A stretch of DNA of 64,000 bases from CAIMUS01 sp963708455 (lineage in GTDB: Bacteria > Pseudomonadota > Gammaproteobacteria > Competibacterales > Competibacteraceae), in contig CAVPSQ010000009.1 of NCBI GenBank assembly GCA_963708455.1, positions 1-64,000 on the forward strand, given 5' to 3'. The notes beneath the pieces were generated by a model. It was given only the letters and a program-made list of their open reading frames with translations, had not been told where the DNA came from and did not search any database. Numbering within the stretch: position 1 is the first letter of the stretch; the number at the start of each line of letters is the position of its first letter. The position numbers and the translations under genes are program-made. This document shows, piece after piece, positions 54,642-62,992 of the stretch.

Positions 54642-55223
54642 ATGCTCATCGGCTACGCCCGCGTCTCCACCGACGACCAGCACCTCGACAGCCAACACGC
54701 CGCGCTGTCCGCTGTCGGCTGCGGCCGCATCTATGCGGAAAAGTTTTCCGGCGCGAAGCGTGATCGACCCGAACTTGATCGTCTACTCGAACACCTGCGC
54801 GAGGGCGACGTTGTCGTCGCCACCCGCCTAGACCGCTTGGCGCGCTCGACCCGTGATCTGCTCGAGATCGCGGAGATCCTCAATCGCGCCGGTGCTGGCC
54901 TGCGCTCGATCGCGGAACCATGGGCCGACACTACCTCGGCAGCCGGCAAGATGGTGCTCACCGTGTTCGCCGGTATCGCCGAGTTCGAACGATCACTAAT
55001 CGCCGAGCGCATCAGCGCCGGACGTCTCGCCGCTCGACAAAAGGGTGTGCGCTTCGGACGACCGCCCAAGCTCAGCGCCGAGCAGGTCGCGCTCGGGCAA
55101 CGTCTGCTCGCCGAAGGCACTTCGGTGCGCGCCGTTGCCCGTATCCTGAGCTGCCACCATGCCACGTTGTACCGCGCGCTCGCACTCCATCAGATCGAGG
55201 TCAGCCCCAAAATTCACCGCTGA
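54642..55223 (+). CDS. tniR: TniR serine resolvase
   Basis: A 193-residue small serine recombinase: catalytic Ser in GYARVSTDDQ, then EGDVVVATRLDRLARSTRDL, GIAEFERSLIAERI and a C-terminal helix-turn-helix (SVRAVARILSCHHATLYRAL). It resolves cointegrates at the upstream res site. Intact. Confidence 0.93.
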   Translation: MLIGYARVSTDDQHLDSQHAALSAVGCGRIYAEKFSGAKRDRPELDRLLEHLREGDVVVATRLDRLARSTRDLLEIAEILNRAGAGLRSIAEPWADTTSAAGKMVLTVFAGIAEFERSLIAERISAGRLAARQKGVRFGRPPKLSAEQVALGQRLLAEGTSVRAVARILSCHHATLYRALALHQIEVSPKIHR

Positions 55224-55353
55224 AGTCCTCTTTGACAATCTGCTGACGTCGACTTTGAAAAGTGACACCGGCCGCCGGTAGGATTAGCGGTTCTAAGGGC
55301 TCCAGGTTGGCAGGGATCGATCTGCACGCGATCGGGGCGCCGAGTACAGGTAC

Positions 55354-56073
55354 TTACTTTTGCCGTTGTGCCCACAACCGGGCAATTTCATCCTCACCGA
55401 GCGGCTTCGGGTGCTTGACCCGTAAGCTTTCTCCCCATTCCCGGGCGAAATCGCGTTGCAGATAGCTGTTCAGCAGGGCGGTGATAGCCATGGCCACCAC
55501 GGCCCCAAGACTGGCGAGCAGCATATCCTTGTGCGCGTCCCAGGGGTCGCCTTGCGTTCCCAGATACGCGGCGCCCAAGTCACCACCGAGCCCGACGGCG
55601 GCCAGCCACTCAATCAATTCATACATCATCGATGTCAACATCGTCAGATCGAGCGGCAGAAAATAGCCCCAGAAGCCGCGCACCTCGGCCACCCGCAGAA
55701 ACACTTCCCGCACCGGATACGCCAGCAGCAAGCCATAGCAGAAATGGACCGCGCGATCATAGTGGTTGCGGTTCCACCCCATCCAGGCATTTAATGACCG
55801 GCCGGTCAGCGCCTGGAACCAGGCATCGTAAGGCACTTCCGAATAGGTGTAGTGCGCGCCGATCTCGTGCAGGCACAGGAACAGAAAAATCAGCGTATAG
55901 GAAATGCGTGAGAGTGGCAGGCGTCGGCCAGACAGCAGCAGCGCGGCCACCAAGGGAATCGACAGCGCATTCTCCAGGGCCCAATCGTGGCGATCATACG
56001 GAGCGATGGCCAGAGCGACCCACAGCAGGAGGAACAATACAGCCAGGCTAAGCAGATAAAACCGACGCGACAT
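55354..56073 (-). CDS. DUF2238 (YjdF-like) integral membrane protein
   Basis: A 239-residue protein with about six membrane helices and the family motif HEIGAHYTYSEVP, then WMGWNRNHYDRAVHF and MMYELIEWLAAVGLGG. The conserved His, Glu and Asp residues within helices suggest an enzyme or ion binding, but the function is unknown. It stands alone after the tni transposon. Confidence 0.85.
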   Translation of the reverse strand: MSRRFYLLSLAVLFLLLWVALAIAPYDRHDWALENALSIPLVAALLLSGRRLPLSRISYTLIFLFLCLHEIGAHYTYSEVPYDAWFQALTGRSLNAWMGWNRNHYDRAVHFCYGLLLAYPVREVFLRVAEVRGFWGYFLPLDLTMLTSMMYELIEWLAAVGLGGDLGAAYLGTQGDPWDAHKDMLLASLGAVVAMAITALLNSYLQRDFAREWGESLRVKHPKPLGEDEIARLWAQRQK

Positions 56074-56172
56074 GAGGATTGATCAATACCCTGAAGGAAG
56101 ACGTACTGGAAAGCGCTTTACGCTTTCTCAACCGTATTCGCCGCTAAGCGTTTTAAGCCGGGTAGCCGGGTA

Positions 56173-56233
56173 GGGTGGGCATGGCCCACCTTTTCCTGTC
56201 AACCCCGGCTGGAACGGTGGGCCATGCCCACCC
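56173..56233. repeat. REP-like hairpin, 18-bp stem
   Basis: 56173-56190 (GGGTGGGCATGGCCCACC) is a perfect inverted copy of 56216-56233, loop 25 bases; each arm is itself nearly palindromic. It lies between DUF2238 and the hypothetical gene, both on the minus strand, and could also end transcription. Confidence 0.7.
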
Positions 56234-56240
56234 GACAAGA

Positions 56241-56822
56241 CTACAAGACTGATTCTGTCGAATGGAGAACCACGAGGGTGCTCGTCTCACCCCCGTGGCG
56301 CGGGGTGGCCGGTTCCGGCCGCACTTCCCGTCGCCCGGTGAGCGCCTCGGCCACCGACCAGCCACGATGCAGCCGAACATAAACCGTCATGGGCTTAAGC
56401 CGCAGCCGCCGGCACCAGTCCTGCAAGGGGCGCACTTCGCCCTGATACTCCAGGTGGCGCACCAGGTAATGGGAACGCCGCTGATAAGCGTGAGTCGGCT
56501 TCCTGGAGAAGTTGGACACCGGGGCGCTATGACCGGTCGCCTGCTGCCGGGCGGTCTCGCGGAGCAGGGCGATGGCCTCGGCCTTCAAGGGGGTCAGGGC
56601 CGCGATCCGGTCGAAGTCGGGACCCGCAAAAAAGGCGTGGGCGTCCCGCCGGATACGCGCCTTCGGGTGCTGCAAGTCGTCCCAGGCGCGCCACAGGACG
56701 GCGCACCAGAGCGCCGCTTCGGGCGCACCGGGGCTATCGATGAAATCAAGCATGAAGCCGTGTGGGTTCCCGTCGCCGGACGAAGCCACGATCGAGGCGA
56801 ACGGAGGAGTTCTTAACGCCAT
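56241..56822 (-). CDS. Hypothetical protein, 193 aa
   Basis: The N-terminal half (FIDSPGAPEAALWCAVLWRA, WDDLQHPKARIRRDAHAFF) is typical of small plasmid or phage proteins. The C-terminal half (LQDWCRRLRLKPMTVYVRLH and RGWSVAEALTGRR) resembles the helix-turn-helix often attached to HNH or AP2-like proteins. It could bind DNA; no family can be named. Confidence 0.6.
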   Translation of the reverse strand: MALRTPPFASIVASSGDGNPHGFMLDFIDSPGAPEAALWCAVLWRAWDDLQHPKARIRRDAHAFFAGPDFDRIAALTPLKAEAIALLRETARQQATGHSAPVSNFSRKPTHAYQRRSHYLVRHLEYQGEVRPLQDWCRRLRLKPMTVYVRLHRGWSVAEALTGRREVRPEPATPRHGGETSTLVVLHSTESVL

Positions 56823-57357
56823 CCGACGCTTCCTGTTTTGAGTTCCCCTGAAGGCCGGGCTCGTGGCCTTGGTTAAACCTTAATTCATTCAATTGCTTAA
56901 TGCAAGAGAGTGCAACGTGCCGGGGCGCGCTCGCCGCCAGCGGAACCCGCGCCGGCGCCCGTGGTAACGGCGCTCTCCGGTCATGGGGATGACACCGCAG
57001 GGCAGGAGAGGCCCTAAAGCGTCACCGGAAGGCTGGCCGGTACGGTTCCCGCGGCGCGGCTCACCGCCGAACGTAACCAAGAAATATCGATAATTCAGAG
57101 ACTAAGCCGATTTCAGCCGATCTGCTACCAAAGTCTTACGGCTTGGCACGCCACGTGCATTGAGTACCGTGTCATGGATATTGATCTCCTCCTTTGGTGT
57201 TAACAGGTCAGCCGGCGGGTCTCCTCAGCATCTTCTCCAGCCGGCTTTTTTTCGCCAGGCATTGAAGTCGGCGGATTCCCGTCTGGCAGCGGGTTTTTCG
57301 CCCGACGCCGGCGCCACTCCCCGCACTGTCCCCGTTTACAGGACAAGCGCTCGACTA
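56823..57357. other. Gap without a supported gene
   Basis: No gene. It contains a candidate plus-strand terminator at 57210-57252; the transcript it would end, if any, is not identified. Confidence 0.4.
57210..57252 (+). terminator. Candidate intrinsic terminator
   Basis: AGCCGGC at 57210-57216 pairs with GCCGGCT at 57240-57246, followed by a T run to 57252. The 23-base loop is long, so it is only a moderate terminator. Confidence 0.45.
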
Positions 57358-57702
57358 TCAGGCGGTCCACTCGGGCCTTCTGCCGAACGGTGTCCGGCGC
57401 TCCCTCGATACGACCGGTGCGCCTGGGATGATGGTGCTGGTGGCGTGCTTGAAGATCAGCGAGTCGATGCCGTCCGCGCCTTGCAACAGCAGCGTGTACT
57501 GATCGAATTGCCTCACCTTGCCGACCAGCTTGATGCCGTTGACCAGGTAGACCGTGACCAGCCTATCCTGCATGTCGGTCAAGAACGCCGTTTGCAGCTC
57601 CTGCGGCTGCCGCTTGCCGGCGGGCGTCTGAGGGTTGAAGTCCTGTCGATCGGCGGCTTGCTCTGGCGGGTGGGCGGAGTTCAGGGTCAGGCGGTCGCGC
57701 AT
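57358..57702 (-). CDS. hfq: Hfq-like RNA chaperone with N-terminal extension
   Basis: A 114-residue Sm-like protein. After a ~37-residue polar extension come LQTAFLTDMQDRLVTVYLVN, GIKLVGKVRQFDQYTLLL and the Sm2 motif IFKHATSTIIPG, close to the KHA-STI of Hfq. The extension is absent from the usual host Hfq (~80-100 aa with a C-terminal tail). It would form a hexamer that binds sRNA and mRNA. ATG at 57702 chosen. An extra Hfq on a mobile replicon could rewire RNA regulation. Confidence 0.85.
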   Translation of the reverse strand: MRDRLTLNSAHPPEQAADRQDFNPQTPAGKRQPQELQTAFLTDMQDRLVTVYLVNGIKLVGKVRQFDQYTLLLQGADGIDSLIFKHATSTIIPGAPVVSRERRTPFGRRPEWTA

Positions 57703-57757
57703 GGGTGGGTTTCCGCTTTGTGATGGTTGACGCAGCGACAATCCTATCACCTGATCA

Positions 57758-57859
57758 TCAAAACAGCCTTTCCTGATCAATGCTGCCCTTGGCGGCGGTC
57801 ATGAGCTTATCGACTTCGGCGACGGGTCAGGTGGCGGCGATCGCGGGCAGGTCGATCAT
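57758..57859 (-). pseudogene. 33-codon frame upstream of hfq, with internal stop
   Basis: ACAGGAGAC precedes an ATG at 57859. The peptide MIDLPAIAAT is followed by a TGA and then PVAEVDKLMTAAKGSIDQ to a stop. It is either a frame damaged by one base or chance; the good ribosome site favours a decayed gene. Confidence 0.3.
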
Positions 57860-57970
57860 TTTGTCTCCTGTTGCCGCTGTGCTGGTCCAGGCAAAACAAG
57901 GGGTTATGGGTGGTAGCCCGGCCAACAGTAGACACTTGAACTCAAATTGTCCAATGCCAACGGTTCACAC

Positions 57971-59196
57971 CCAGGGCAATCGCGCTATGTGGGGGGTTGA
58001 CAGCGGGCTGATCGCTAGGGTAATAGGAATGGGTTGATCTTGTGGAGAGAACTGATGCTGCCCAAATTGCTCGACCCGCGCCCGTATTTTGCCGACCTGC
58101 CGGATCCTCGCCGCGAGACCCGGAACAAGTTACACAAACTCCATGATATTTTGATGATTGTGCTGTGCGCGGTGCTCAGCGGGGTGGAGGATTGGGTGGG
58201 GATGGCGGACTTCGCCCAGGAGAAGGAAGCCTGGTTGCGGGGGTTTTTGGAGCTGCCCAACGGCATTCCCTCACACGACACCTTGAGTGATGTGATGGGG
58301 CGGATCGATCCGGTGGCCTTCAAGACGGCCTTCACCGCCTGGGCCACGGCGGCCTTGCCGGAGTTGGCGGACGAGCAGGTGTGCGTGGATGGCAAGGCGG
58401 TACGGGGGAGTCGGGACGGCACGACCGAAGCGATCCACTTGGTGAGTGCCTTTGCCGGCCGGGCGCGCTGGGTGTTGGCGCAGCAGGCGGTGGCGGAGAA
58501 GTCCAATGAGATCACGGCGATCCCGGACCTGCTGGCGCTGCTGGACCTGCAGGGGGCCGTGGTGTCGATCGACGCCATGGGCTGCCAGAAAGCCATCGCC
58601 CAACAGATCGTGGATGCCGGGGCCGATTACGTGCTGGCTCTCAAGGACAACCATCCGACCTTGTGTGAAGACGTCCAATTGTGGCTCGATACCGAAGTCG
58701 CCCGCGGCCGGCTGTCGGTCCAGGAAACCGTGGAGAAGGACCACGGCCGGATCGAAATCCGCCGCTACGCCCTCAGCGATCAGATCGACTGGTTAGAGGC
58801 CAAACCGGACTGGGCCGGACTTCAGGCGGTCGGGCGGGTCGAGTCCACCCGAATCATCGGCGACCAGATCAGCACGGAATGTCGCTATTTCCTGTGCTCG
58901 TTCCCCCATCGGGACCGGTTCGCGGCCACTGTCCGTGGCCATTGGGGGATCGAAAACCAACAGCACTGGGTCTTGGACGTGCAATTTGGCGAGGATGACT
59001 GCCGGACCCGGAAGAACCACTCCGCCGAAAACCTGGCCCTGGTGCGTCGCATGGCCCTCAACCTGCTGACCCACAATGGTCTACCCCGCGATAGCATCCG
59101 CCGCCGCAAACGCCGCGCCACCCTTAACGATGAGTACCGGTTGCGCCTCCTGTTTGGTACCCCAACCCCGGTTACCATATAGCGCGATTGCCCTGG
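57971..59196 (+). mobile_element. ISAs1-family insertion sequence
   Basis: A 1,226-bp element with inverted ends CCAGGGCAATCGCGCTAT at 57971 and 59196 (complement). It has one full-length transposase. Target duplication not evident. Confidence 0.85.
58055..59182 (+). CDS. ISAs1-family transposase, apparently intact
   Basis: About 375 residues: N-terminal DPRPYFADLPDPRRETRNK, HDILMIVLCAVLSGVEDWVG, the DDE core (VCVDGKAVRGS, VVSIDAMGCQKAIA) and RGHWGIENQQHWVLDVQFGE with the catalytic Glu. The frame is undisturbed, making it one of the few insertion sequences here that may still move. An in-frame start seven codons upstream (58034) is possible. Confidence 0.93.
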   Translation: MLPKLLDPRPYFADLPDPRRETRNKLHKLHDILMIVLCAVLSGVEDWVGMADFAQEKEAWLRGFLELPNGIPSHDTLSDVMGRIDPVAFKTAFTAWATAALPELADEQVCVDGKAVRGSRDGTTEAIHLVSAFAGRARWVLAQQAVAEKSNEITAIPDLLALLDLQGAVVSIDAMGCQKAIAQQIVDAGADYVLALKDNHPTLCEDVQLWLDTEVARGRLSVQETVEKDHGRIEIRRYALSDQIDWLEAKPDWAGLQAVGRVESTRIIGDQISTECRYFLCSFPHRDRFAATVRGHWGIENQQHWVLDVQFGEDDCRTRKNHSAENLALVRRMALNLLTHNGLPRDSIRRRKRRATLNDEYRLRLLFGTPTPVTI

Positions 59197-59324
59197 AGGC
59201 TTGCCTCGATCAGCCGGACCACATCGCCCCGGCGGTGAACGGAGCGGCGCAGCGACTGCTCCGCGGGGGCGGCTAACCGAATGTGATAGTGGTTCTTGGC
59301 AAGGAGGCGATCCAGTTTCATTTT

Positions 59325-60240
59325 TCATTGTTGTTGTTGCTCCCCGCTGGCATACACCGGCAGCACCAGATCGCGGGTCACCAACACGTTAAAGAGATAG
59401 CCCGGCCGAATCACCAGGGTGGGCTGCACGTTTAAATTCTTGCGGGTGATCTGCTGGCCGACCTGATTGACATTGCCCGCGACCCCCTCCATCGCGAGTT
59501 GGCCGATACTGGGGTCCGAGGTATTGACGCGCGGGCCGTAGGCGACCTGGGCGCCTACGCCCAGGATCGAACTGAGGATGACTCCGCCGAGCAGCTTGCC
59601 GTAGTGGTTATCCACCTGGTCTGCCGACCCGCCCTGGCCGATACTGTCGGTGCCGGGCATCCCCTTCAGCGCCAGGCTGGAGCCGTCCGGGAAAGAGATG
59701 CCGTTCCCAGACGACCAGCACCCGCTCCTGGCCATAGGCCACCTGGCTGTCGTAGCGCCCCACCAGGCGGCTCCCCTGGGGGATCAGCACGTGGCGGGCG
59801 CTGACATAATCGTAGACCGTCTCGCGGACTTGGGCCACGACCGCGCCGGGCAGATCCGAGTTAATCCCGGACAGCAGCACCGCCGGAATGATACTGCCGG
59901 CTTTGACCTCGTACTGACCCAGCGGTGCGGTCCGGGCCTCGTCCAGGTAGCCGGGCGTTCGCGCTTCCGCCGCCTTGAGGAAAGCGGCTTTTTCCGCCTG
60001 CCGGTTTTGCGCTTCGTCATCACTCCCCGGATTCCCCCGGCCGCTGGCAAACTCCCGCCCGTCGCCATTGAATGCCAGCGTAGAGGCGCCTTCCGGGAGC
60101 GGGGCTGCCCGTGGTAGAGCATTCCCTGGACTGGCATTTTGGCTTCCAACCGGTGGCGCGACCAAGGCGGCCAGATGGTCTTCACGGCGTTTTCTTTCCA
60201 CCTCAAGCCGATATTGCTCCTCCGGCGTGAGCGGTTTAGG
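59325..60240 (-). pseudogene. trbI: TrbI/VirB10-type conjugation protein, C-terminal part
   Basis: Reading two frames joined near 59705 gives about 300 residues of the VirB10/TrbI family: AGSIIPAVLLSGINSDLPGA, VSARHVLIPQGSRLVGRYDS, GVILSSILGVGAQVAYG and the end VQPTLVIRPGYLFNVLVTRD. VirB10 links inner and outer membrane complexes of a conjugative type IV system. The N-terminal cytoplasmic/transmembrane part is missing, cut at about 60240 by Tn3 debris. This shows the replicon once carried, or came from, a conjugative plasmid. Confidence 0.85.
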
Positions 60241-60275
60241 ACAATGGCAACGATTCGAGCAATATCCTCACACAT

Positions 60276-60929
60276 CTATGGTAGTTCGAAGTTCAACGGT
60301 TCCGGGACTCGATCCATATTGACGGCATAGTTGCCAAAGCGGTTTAAATGCCCGGTTTGATAAGGACTCAGATCGTCTACAGCACCCTCATCGATGATAT
60401 GGCCATCGGATTTGAGCTTTTCTAGCGCTCGATCCAGTGTCACAAGATTGTGAAAAATCAGCAGATTGGCGATCAAGTGATTATATTTAATGATTTTACG
60501 TTGCTCGTCACGAATATTCTCGGCGATGACACCGCCACCGCCAAAGAGCACCCACTGCGCGAACTTATTGAACGCTTCGCTTTTGTTCGTTGCCCGTTGG
60601 ATTTGCCGACGTAAGCTTGGGTCGGAGATATAGCGCAGCAGGAATATTGTCCGAACCACACGGCCGAGCTCTCGGAACGCAAAATACAGCTTATTCTTGC
60701 GGCTATAGGTGCCGAGGCGGCGTAAAATCGTCGAGGGCGTAATTCGACCCAGTTTCACCGAGACGGCAACGCGCAACATGTCCGGCAGCAGCGTGTCGAT
60801 CAGAGTCCAATTGATCTGTGCGGTAAACAACGTGTCGAGATGCCGATAGCGACTGTCCGAGCGGGGTCGGTAGAAGTGAAGGTGCTTCCAGTCCTTGATT
60901 CTTGGCATTAATTGGATACCCAGGAGATA
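60276..60929 (-). pseudogene. tnpA: Tn3-family transposase, C-terminal part
   Basis: About 218 residues matching Tn3 TnpA from LLGIQLMPRIKDWKHLHFYR through the C-terminal helical domain (RELGRVVRTIFLLRYISDP, RATNKSEAFNKFAQWVLFGG, NLLIFHNLVTLDRALEKL). It continues on the other side of the inserted IS at 62555, so the gene was split by it. Confidence 0.9.
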
Positions 60930-62554
60930 TTGGACTTTGGACAAACCTAACTGGCAGGATAAAAAAATCGTTCAGTCTCGTAAAATGAGAATGTGATCAA
61001 CCAAAACAAGGAGACTGAACGATGTTGAAACAACTCACCGAAGCCGTTGTTGGCGCGCTGGTGAACTTCCGGCAACGGCTGTATGACGCGTTGGTTTACC
61101 GGGCAGACGCCCTGTTCAACCTGCTGGACAGTCTGAGTGGGAACACGACGGCTCAGTCGGTGGTGGAGTTGAGTCTCAACGCCCCCTTTACTCGACAGTA
61201 TAGCAGCCTGCACGATGGGGTGGATAACCTGCAGCTGAGGGGGGCCAAGTGCGGAGACGGCGCCCACCGCGACGGCGGCGCCGCCATTGGACTGGGTTGG
61301 GTTGATCGCGGACGAGCTGCCGCGTCCAGCCGAGCGACCCTTCTGGCTGCTGGGGCTCGATACCACGCCAGCGGTGAGACCTTTTGCCGAGACGTTGGTG
61401 GACCGCGGGGTGGTCTATTACCCGAACCCGGCACCGGGCAATAAGCCGATTGGGGTAGGCCACTGCTACTCGGTGCTAGCTCTGTTGCCGGAACGGGGCC
61501 CGCAGGAGGCGCCCTGGGTGGTGCCCCTCCGCTGTGAGCGGGTGCCCACCGCCAAGAAGGCCCGGGCGGTGGCGGTAGAGCAGATGGTCGGCGTGTTGAC
61601 CCACCCCCAGTTGCCGTTGGCGCACGAGCTGAGCGTAGAAGTGGTAGACTCGCACTACAGCCACGCTGGCTACCTGAGTCCCGTCGGCGGCTATGAGCAC
61701 CACGTGGTGATCGCGCGGTTGGCCGCCAACCGGACGCTGTACCGGGCGCCCCCTCCCGGCACCGACACGGGACCGGGTCATCCGCGGTGGTATGGTGAGC
61801 CGGTCAAGCTGTCGCAGGCGGAGACCTTGGGCCCACCGGACGACATGGCGGAACTCGACTGGTACAGCCGGTGGGGGCGCCGCTGGCGGGTCCAGTTGCA
61901 CCGCTGGCATGATCTGCGGATGAGTGGCAAGCGCGACGCTCCGATGCATAACCGGCCGTTCGACCTGATCCGCGCTACGGTGACGGATGCGCAGGGCAAG
62001 CCGCGGTTTCAACGGCCGTTGTGGTTGCTGGTGCTGGGGTCGCGGCGGCGGGAGATTTCCCTGGTCCAGGCGTATCAGGCGTACTGTCAGCGCTATGATT
62101 TGGAACACTTCTTCCGGTTTGGCAAGACCAAGCTGCTGCTGGACCGGTATCAGACGCCGTGTGTCGAGCACGAGGAGCACTGGTGGCAGGTGGTCTGTCT
62201 GGCCTATATCCAGTTGTGGCTGGCGGCTCCCCTGGCGGTTTGGTTCCCCAGACCGTGGGAGCGCTACGCGGTCACCGAGGCCGCGCGAGCGGTACCGGGG
62301 CCGGGGCAGGTGCAGCGGCAGTTCGAGCGAATTATTCGGCAGATTGGGACACCGGCCCAGTTGCCCAAACGGCGGGGTAATTCCCCTGGGCGGGCGCCGG
62401 GGCACAGTCCCGGTCGCCGTCCGCGCCAACCGGTGGTGTTCAAACGCCGGTCTCGCCCGAAAAAGGCGGCTTGAGGCGTTCGGAAATCCTCTCCGGTTCA
62501 TCCGGAATAACCGCTTTTTCAAAGCGGAAAGGGTTAGATTTGTCCAAAGTCCAA
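60930..62554 (+). mobile_element. NF041680-like insertion sequence with 6-bp target duplication
   Basis: A 1,625-bp element with 22-bp inverted ends starting TTGGACTTTGGACAAA (one mismatch). GAGATA flanks both sides (60924-60929 and 62555-62560). Removing the element and one GAGATA restores the Tn3 tnpA sequence at the junction. Confidence 0.9.
61022..62474 (+). pseudogene. Transposase of the NF041680-like IS, one frame change
   Basis: The first ~70 residues (KQLTEAVVGALVNFRQRLYD, ALFNLLDSLSG) join after a frame change near 61240 to a 395-residue frame: DWVGLIADELPRPAERPFWL, VEVVDSHYSHAGYLSPVGG, RYDLEHFFRFGKTKLLLDRY. This is a DDE-type transposase family that I recognise by overall pattern. 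As written, the frame change would inactivate it. Confidence 0.75.
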
Positions 62555-62560
62555 GAGATA

Positions 62561-62992
62561 GGCCAAGCCGAAAATCGTTTCACTCTGGCCGTGGGTATCG
62601 AATGGATTGTTTCAGGTTGTACATCGGATCGATTTTCGTTAATGAAGTCGAGGATGTAGTAACCCTCGTAGGTACCGCACGCGATGAAGCGGGAAAACAG
62701 CGCCACATAGGAATCGGCAACCAGGTAGTAACCCAAACCGCCGTAGCCCCCGTAACGGATGTGATACTGCGAAATCAGGTTTTGCGGATAAAGCTCCCAC
62801 TTGGTGCCGTCAGCTGAGGCGGTTCGCCCTGAACCCCACCGCGCCTGCAACCCGATGCGCACATACGCGTTGACCACCGTCGTAATCGCTTCGTTGAGCT
62901 TCTCTTCGGTCACATGCCGTTGGTTGACGAAGGCGAGGTGGCGGCGGTCAACGCCCGTCATAGCGCGCGCCGTCTGGGATGGGCCGAGGTTG
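62561..62992 (-). pseudogene. tnpA: Tn3-family transposase, central part
   Basis: About 140 residues upstream of the split: MTGVDRRHLAFVNQRHVTEE, RWGSGRTASADGTKWELY, YHIRYGGYGGLGYYLVAD, YALF-like SRFIACGTYEGYYILDF. They contain the Tn3 DDE Asp region. One base is missing near 62604, and the 5' half was removed by the ISAs1 element starting at 62993. Confidence 0.85.

Larger units (their letters stand above)
51466..55267 (+). mobile_element. Tn5053/Tn402-like transposon (tniABQR)
   Basis: A 3.8-kb element with inverted ends TGTCACTTTTCAAAGTCRAC at 51466 and 55267. It contains tniA, tniB, tniQ and the resolvase tniR in the typical order, with no cargo genes. Extra CGTCA-containing repeats follow the left end (to about 51590). 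The flanking 5-mers (TTATT and CCGGC) do not match, so no target duplication is seen. Confidence 0.88.

Noticed and set aside
52986..54698. A 570-codon minus-strand frame opposite tniB and tniQ
   Set aside because: It is a shadow of the tni genes; the plus strand has Walker motifs and TniQ signatures.
57780..58037. An 85-codon plus-strand frame before the ISAs1 transposase
   Set aside because: It crosses the left end of the insertion sequence and has no family features; the minus strand has a better small frame with a ribosome site.
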